The notes beneath the pieces were generated by a model. The model had not been told where the DNA came from and did no database searches. It saw nothing but the letters and a program-made list of their open reading frames with translations. A stretch of 64,000 nt of DNA, taken from Pectobacterium aroidearum. GTDB taxonomy: Bacteria; Pseudomonadota; Gammaproteobacteria; Enterobacterales; Enterobacteriaceae. The translations under genes and the position numbers were made by a program. Positions within the stretch are counted from its first letter, which is position 1. Each line of letters begins with the position of its first letter. Shown in pieces: positions 61,721 through 64,000 of the stretch. The DNA is taken from contig NZ_CP166097.1 in assembly GCF_041228105.1 (NCBI RefSeq), forward strand, positions 5,208,001 to 5,272,000. Direction: 5' to 3'.

Positions 61721-63736
61721 ATGTCATTCATACGACTACGAAACGTTGTGATGCTGCTGGGGGTGTTAATGATCACCGCCTGCGCACATTCCGTTGACGT
61801 GAAATATAGCTCACCCGCAGAACGCCCGGTTTTGGTCAAGGAACAGCCGTGGAAAGCCAATCAATATATCGTTATTGCTTATCACGATGTGGCAGATAAT
61901 GGAGCCGATCAACGTTTCATGGCGGTACGCACCAGCGCACTGAATGAACACTTTGCCTGGTTGAGGGAAAATGGTTACCACCCGGTATCCGTTGATGACA
62001 TTCTGGCTGCGGGCGCAGGGGGGAAACCGCTACCAGACAGGGCGGTGCTACTGACATTTGATGATGGTTACAGCAGTTTTTATCATCGCGTTTACCCTCT
62101 GCTGAAAGCCTATGGTTGGCCGGCAGTACTGGCACCCGTAGGGCGCTGGTTGGACACACCTGAAGATCAGCCGGTGGATTTTAGTGGTGTTCAAATACCT
62201 CGCAACCATTTTCTTACCTGGCAGCAAGTCGGTGAAATGGCGCAATCTGGTCTGGTAGAAATTGGTGCCCATACCTATGACTTACATAAAGGGATTCAGG
62301 CAAACCCGCAGGGCAACATGGAGCCCGCCGCCGTTACTCGTCAGTATTTTCCTGAGAGCAAGCGATACGAAACGCGAGATGAGTATCGTAAACGTTTTGC
62401 GCATGATACGAATCTCATTACTAAAAGGATCGCTGACGCGACGGGGAAAAAGCCTCGGGTTTGGGTTTGGCCTTATGGTGCGGTAGGAGGCGATGCCCTA
62501 AACATCGTTAAGCAACAGGGTTATCAGCTGGCACTCACGCTTAAAAATGGGCCCGCATCAACCGACTCACCCTATAGCGTTCCTCGCATACTGATTAACA
62601 ACAATCCCGATGTACAGCAGTTTGCGCTGTTGGTTAGCTATGTCCGTGAACCTGAGATGATACGGGTTGCGCATATCGATCTGGATTATGTTTATGACAC
62701 CGATAAAGCGCAGCAGTCTCGTAATATCGATGCATTAGTTCAGCGCATTGCCGACTTGCGTATTAATACCGTCTATCTTCAGGCTTTCTCCGATCCGAAA
62801 GGAGATGGCAACGTAAAGTCACTCTACTTCCCTAATCGTTGGATGCCCGTTCGAGAAGATTTATTCAATCATGTGGCCTGGCAGCTAGCATCGCGAGCGC
62901 TTGTTCGCGTTTATGCCTGGATGCCGGTACTGGCCTTTGATATGGATGATGAAACGTTGCCGCGCGTTGAGCGGATTGACAGCGAGAGCGGCCAGCGAAG
63001 TATCAACCGTAGCCAATATAGACGTTTATCGCTATGGGATGCGGAAGCCAGAAGACGAATTAGTGATATCTATGAAGATCTTTCTGCCTACGCCATGTTC
63101 GAGGGCATCTTATTTCATGATGATGCCGTGCTGGCAGAGGATGAAGATGCAAGCCATCCGGCGATGCAGGCATATCGGAAGGCTGGATTCCCCGACTCGA
63201 TTGCCAGCATTCGTCGTGATCCCGAGCTTAATGCACGCTGGACGCGGTTTAAAAGTAAAGCGCTAACGGACTTTACGCTCGACCTGGCGGCCCGTGTGCG
63301 TGACATTCGTGGCCCGCAAGTTCGTACCGCACGTAACATTTTCGCATTACCGATTATTGAACCGGAAAGTGAAGCATGGTTCTCCCAAAATCTGGATGAC
63401 TTCCTTGCCGCTTATGATTGGGTTGCCCCCATGTCGATGCCATTGATGGAAAACATCGCGCCCAAGGACAGCAATGCGTGGTTGCAAAAGTTGGTACAAG
63501 AAGTGGCTCGTCGCCCTGGCGCGCTGAATAAAACGGTTTTTGAACTTCAGGCTCGGGATTGGCGTGTCCCGGAAGAGCCGTGGTTAGACACCGAACAATT
63601 GGTTAAATGGATGACCGTGTTGCAACTGAATGGTGCGCAAAATTACGGTTACTATCCGGATGATTTTCTTAACAATTCACCTGAATTGGAAAGCATCCGC
63701 CCCATGATTTCACCAGAATGGTATCCACTGCCATGA
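61721..63736 (+). CDS. pgaB: poly-N-acetylglucosamine N-deacetylase lipoprotein PgaB
   Basis: Periplasmic, outer-membrane-anchored enzyme (671 aa) that partly deacetylates PNAG before export. The start at 61721 follows GAGGAGAAAGGTG. The lipobox MITAC gives Cys near residue 21. The N-terminal carbohydrate-esterase 4 domain shows His55 (AYHDVAD), Asp114-Asp115 (TFDDGY) and His184/His189 (GAHTYDLH), matching the catalytic and metal residues of E. coli PgaB. The C-terminal glycoside-hydrolase-like domain (about 310-671, HIDLDYVYD, FHDDAVL) binds and may cleave the polymer. It overlaps pgaC by 4 nt. Confidence 0.94.
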   Translation: MSFIRLRNVVMLLGVLMITACAHSVDVKYSSPAERPVLVKEQPWKANQYIVIAYHDVADNGADQRFMAVRTSALNEHFAWLRENGYHPVSVDDILAAGAGGKPLPDRAVLLTFDDGYSSFYHRVYPLLKAYGWPAVLAPVGRWLDTPEDQPVDFSGVQIPRNHFLTWQQVGEMAQSGLVEIGAHTYDLHKGIQANPQGNMEPAAVTRQYFPESKRYETRDEYRKRFAHDTNLITKRIADATGKKPRVWVWPYGAVGGDALNIVKQQGYQLALTLKNGPASTDSPYSVPRILINNNPDVQQFALLVSYVREPEMIRVAHIDLDYVYDTDKAQQSRNIDALVQRIADLRINTVYLQAFSDPKGDGNVKSLYFPNRWMPVREDLFNHVAWQLASRALVRVYAWMPVLAFDMDDETLPRVERIDSESGQRSINRSQYRRLSLWDAEARRRISDIYEDLSAYAMFEGILFHDDAVLAEDEDASHPAMQAYRKAGFPDSIASIRRDPELNARWTRFKSKALTDFTLDLAARVRDIRGPQVRTARNIFALPIIEPESEAWFSQNLDDFLAAYDWVAPMSMPLMENIAPKDSNAWLQKLVQEVARRPGALNKTVFELQARDWRVPEEPWLDTEQLVKWMTVLQLNGAQNYGYYPDDFLNNSPELESIRPMISPEWYPLP

Positions 63737-64000
63737 TAGAGAGAATCTTAGCTTTCTTAATCTTATGTCTGATGCTCGGCATCCCTTTTGGCGCGATGTT
63801 TTCCTTTACGGGGGATGTCGTTCTTAACTTTACCTTTTTCTGGCCTTTATTTATGTCGGGGATATGGATAACGGGAGGGCTGTATTTTTGGTTTCACTAT
63901 GAACGCCATTGGCGCAAGGGAGCAGAGGGGATACCCGATGAACCCGCCGGTCGCCCGTTAGTTTCGATCCTGATCCCCTGCTATAACGAAGGGCCTAACG
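63733..64000 (+). CDS. pgaC: PNAG synthase catalytic subunit PgaC, N-terminal part
   Basis: The first 89 codons are in the window; the gene runs off the right end. It starts at ATG 63733 inside the pgaB stop (ATGA). Two membrane helices (about 5-25 and 35-55) precede the glycosyltransferase family 2 start PLVSILIPCYNEGPN, as in E. coli PgaC. The enzyme polymerises UDP-GlcNAc and needs PgaD and c-di-GMP; pgaD would be expected just beyond. Confidence 0.92.
   Translation, partial: MIERILAFLILCLMLGIPFGAMFSFTGDVVLNFTFFWPLFMSGIWITGGLYFWFHYERHWRKGAEGIPDEPAGRPLVSILIPCYNEGPN

Overview
The window reads as a chromosomal, origin-proximal segment of a soft-rot enterobacterium, most likely Pectobacterium (a close relative such as Dickeya is not excluded). 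The core genes are very close in sequence and order to the Escherichia coli oriC region. They are interspersed with plant-associated traits: a family 9 pectate lyase with a KdgR-type operator, a VirK-family protein and a poly-N-acetylglucosamine (pga) locus. The species call rests on protein recognition and gene order, not on any search.

Layout. 1-1066 is the 5' two thirds of a 16S rRNA gene (minus strand) with tandem promoters and boxA. 1497-7318 is the complete ribose operon rbsDACBKR (minus), followed in the other direction by an ERIC element and the divergent ygiW / qseBC stress and two-component locus. 10450-16628 holds kup, the ravA-viaA pair and asnA. 16781-20759 holds asnC, mioC, oriC (about 17796-18063, with DnaA boxes, ten GATC sites and an AT-rich unwinding region), mnmG and rsmG. 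21383-28299 is the whole F1Fo ATP synthase operon atpIBEFHAGDC. 28714-34668 holds the pectate lyase gene and glmU-glmS, whose 3' end is the likely attTn7 target. A solitary DUF4026/DUF2314 gene separates glmS from the phosphate regulon pstSCAB-phoU (36475-41087).

From 41149 the content is more accessory. There is a SutR-like regulator divergent from a BenE-family transporter, a VirK-family gene, an amino-acid ABC importer operon with no ATPase gene, and yieH / adeP / yieE. Then come hydN-aegA iron-sulfur redox proteins, a three-lipoprotein operon (CsgG-like, DUF4810, DUF799/GNA1162), a DHA2 drug exporter, an AT-rich membrane diguanylate cyclase, an orphan BrxR/CapW-like WYL regulator, and the start of pgaABC.

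The main non-coding observations are these. A dispersed hairpin repeat occurs in three copies with compensatory stem changes, always just after a plus-strand stop codon. A nested inverted-repeat element of about 134 nt lies downstream of atpC. Twin palindromic operators lie between the SutR-like gene and the BenE-family gene. A short leader ORF overlaps the pgaA start in ATGA. A 13-bp inverted repeat lies upstream of the diguanylate cyclase. No CRISPR array, insertion sequence, prophage or tRNA gene was seen. The least understood protein systems are the three-lipoprotein operon, the DUF4026 gene downstream of glmS, and the WYL regulator / diguanylate cyclase / pga neighbourhood.
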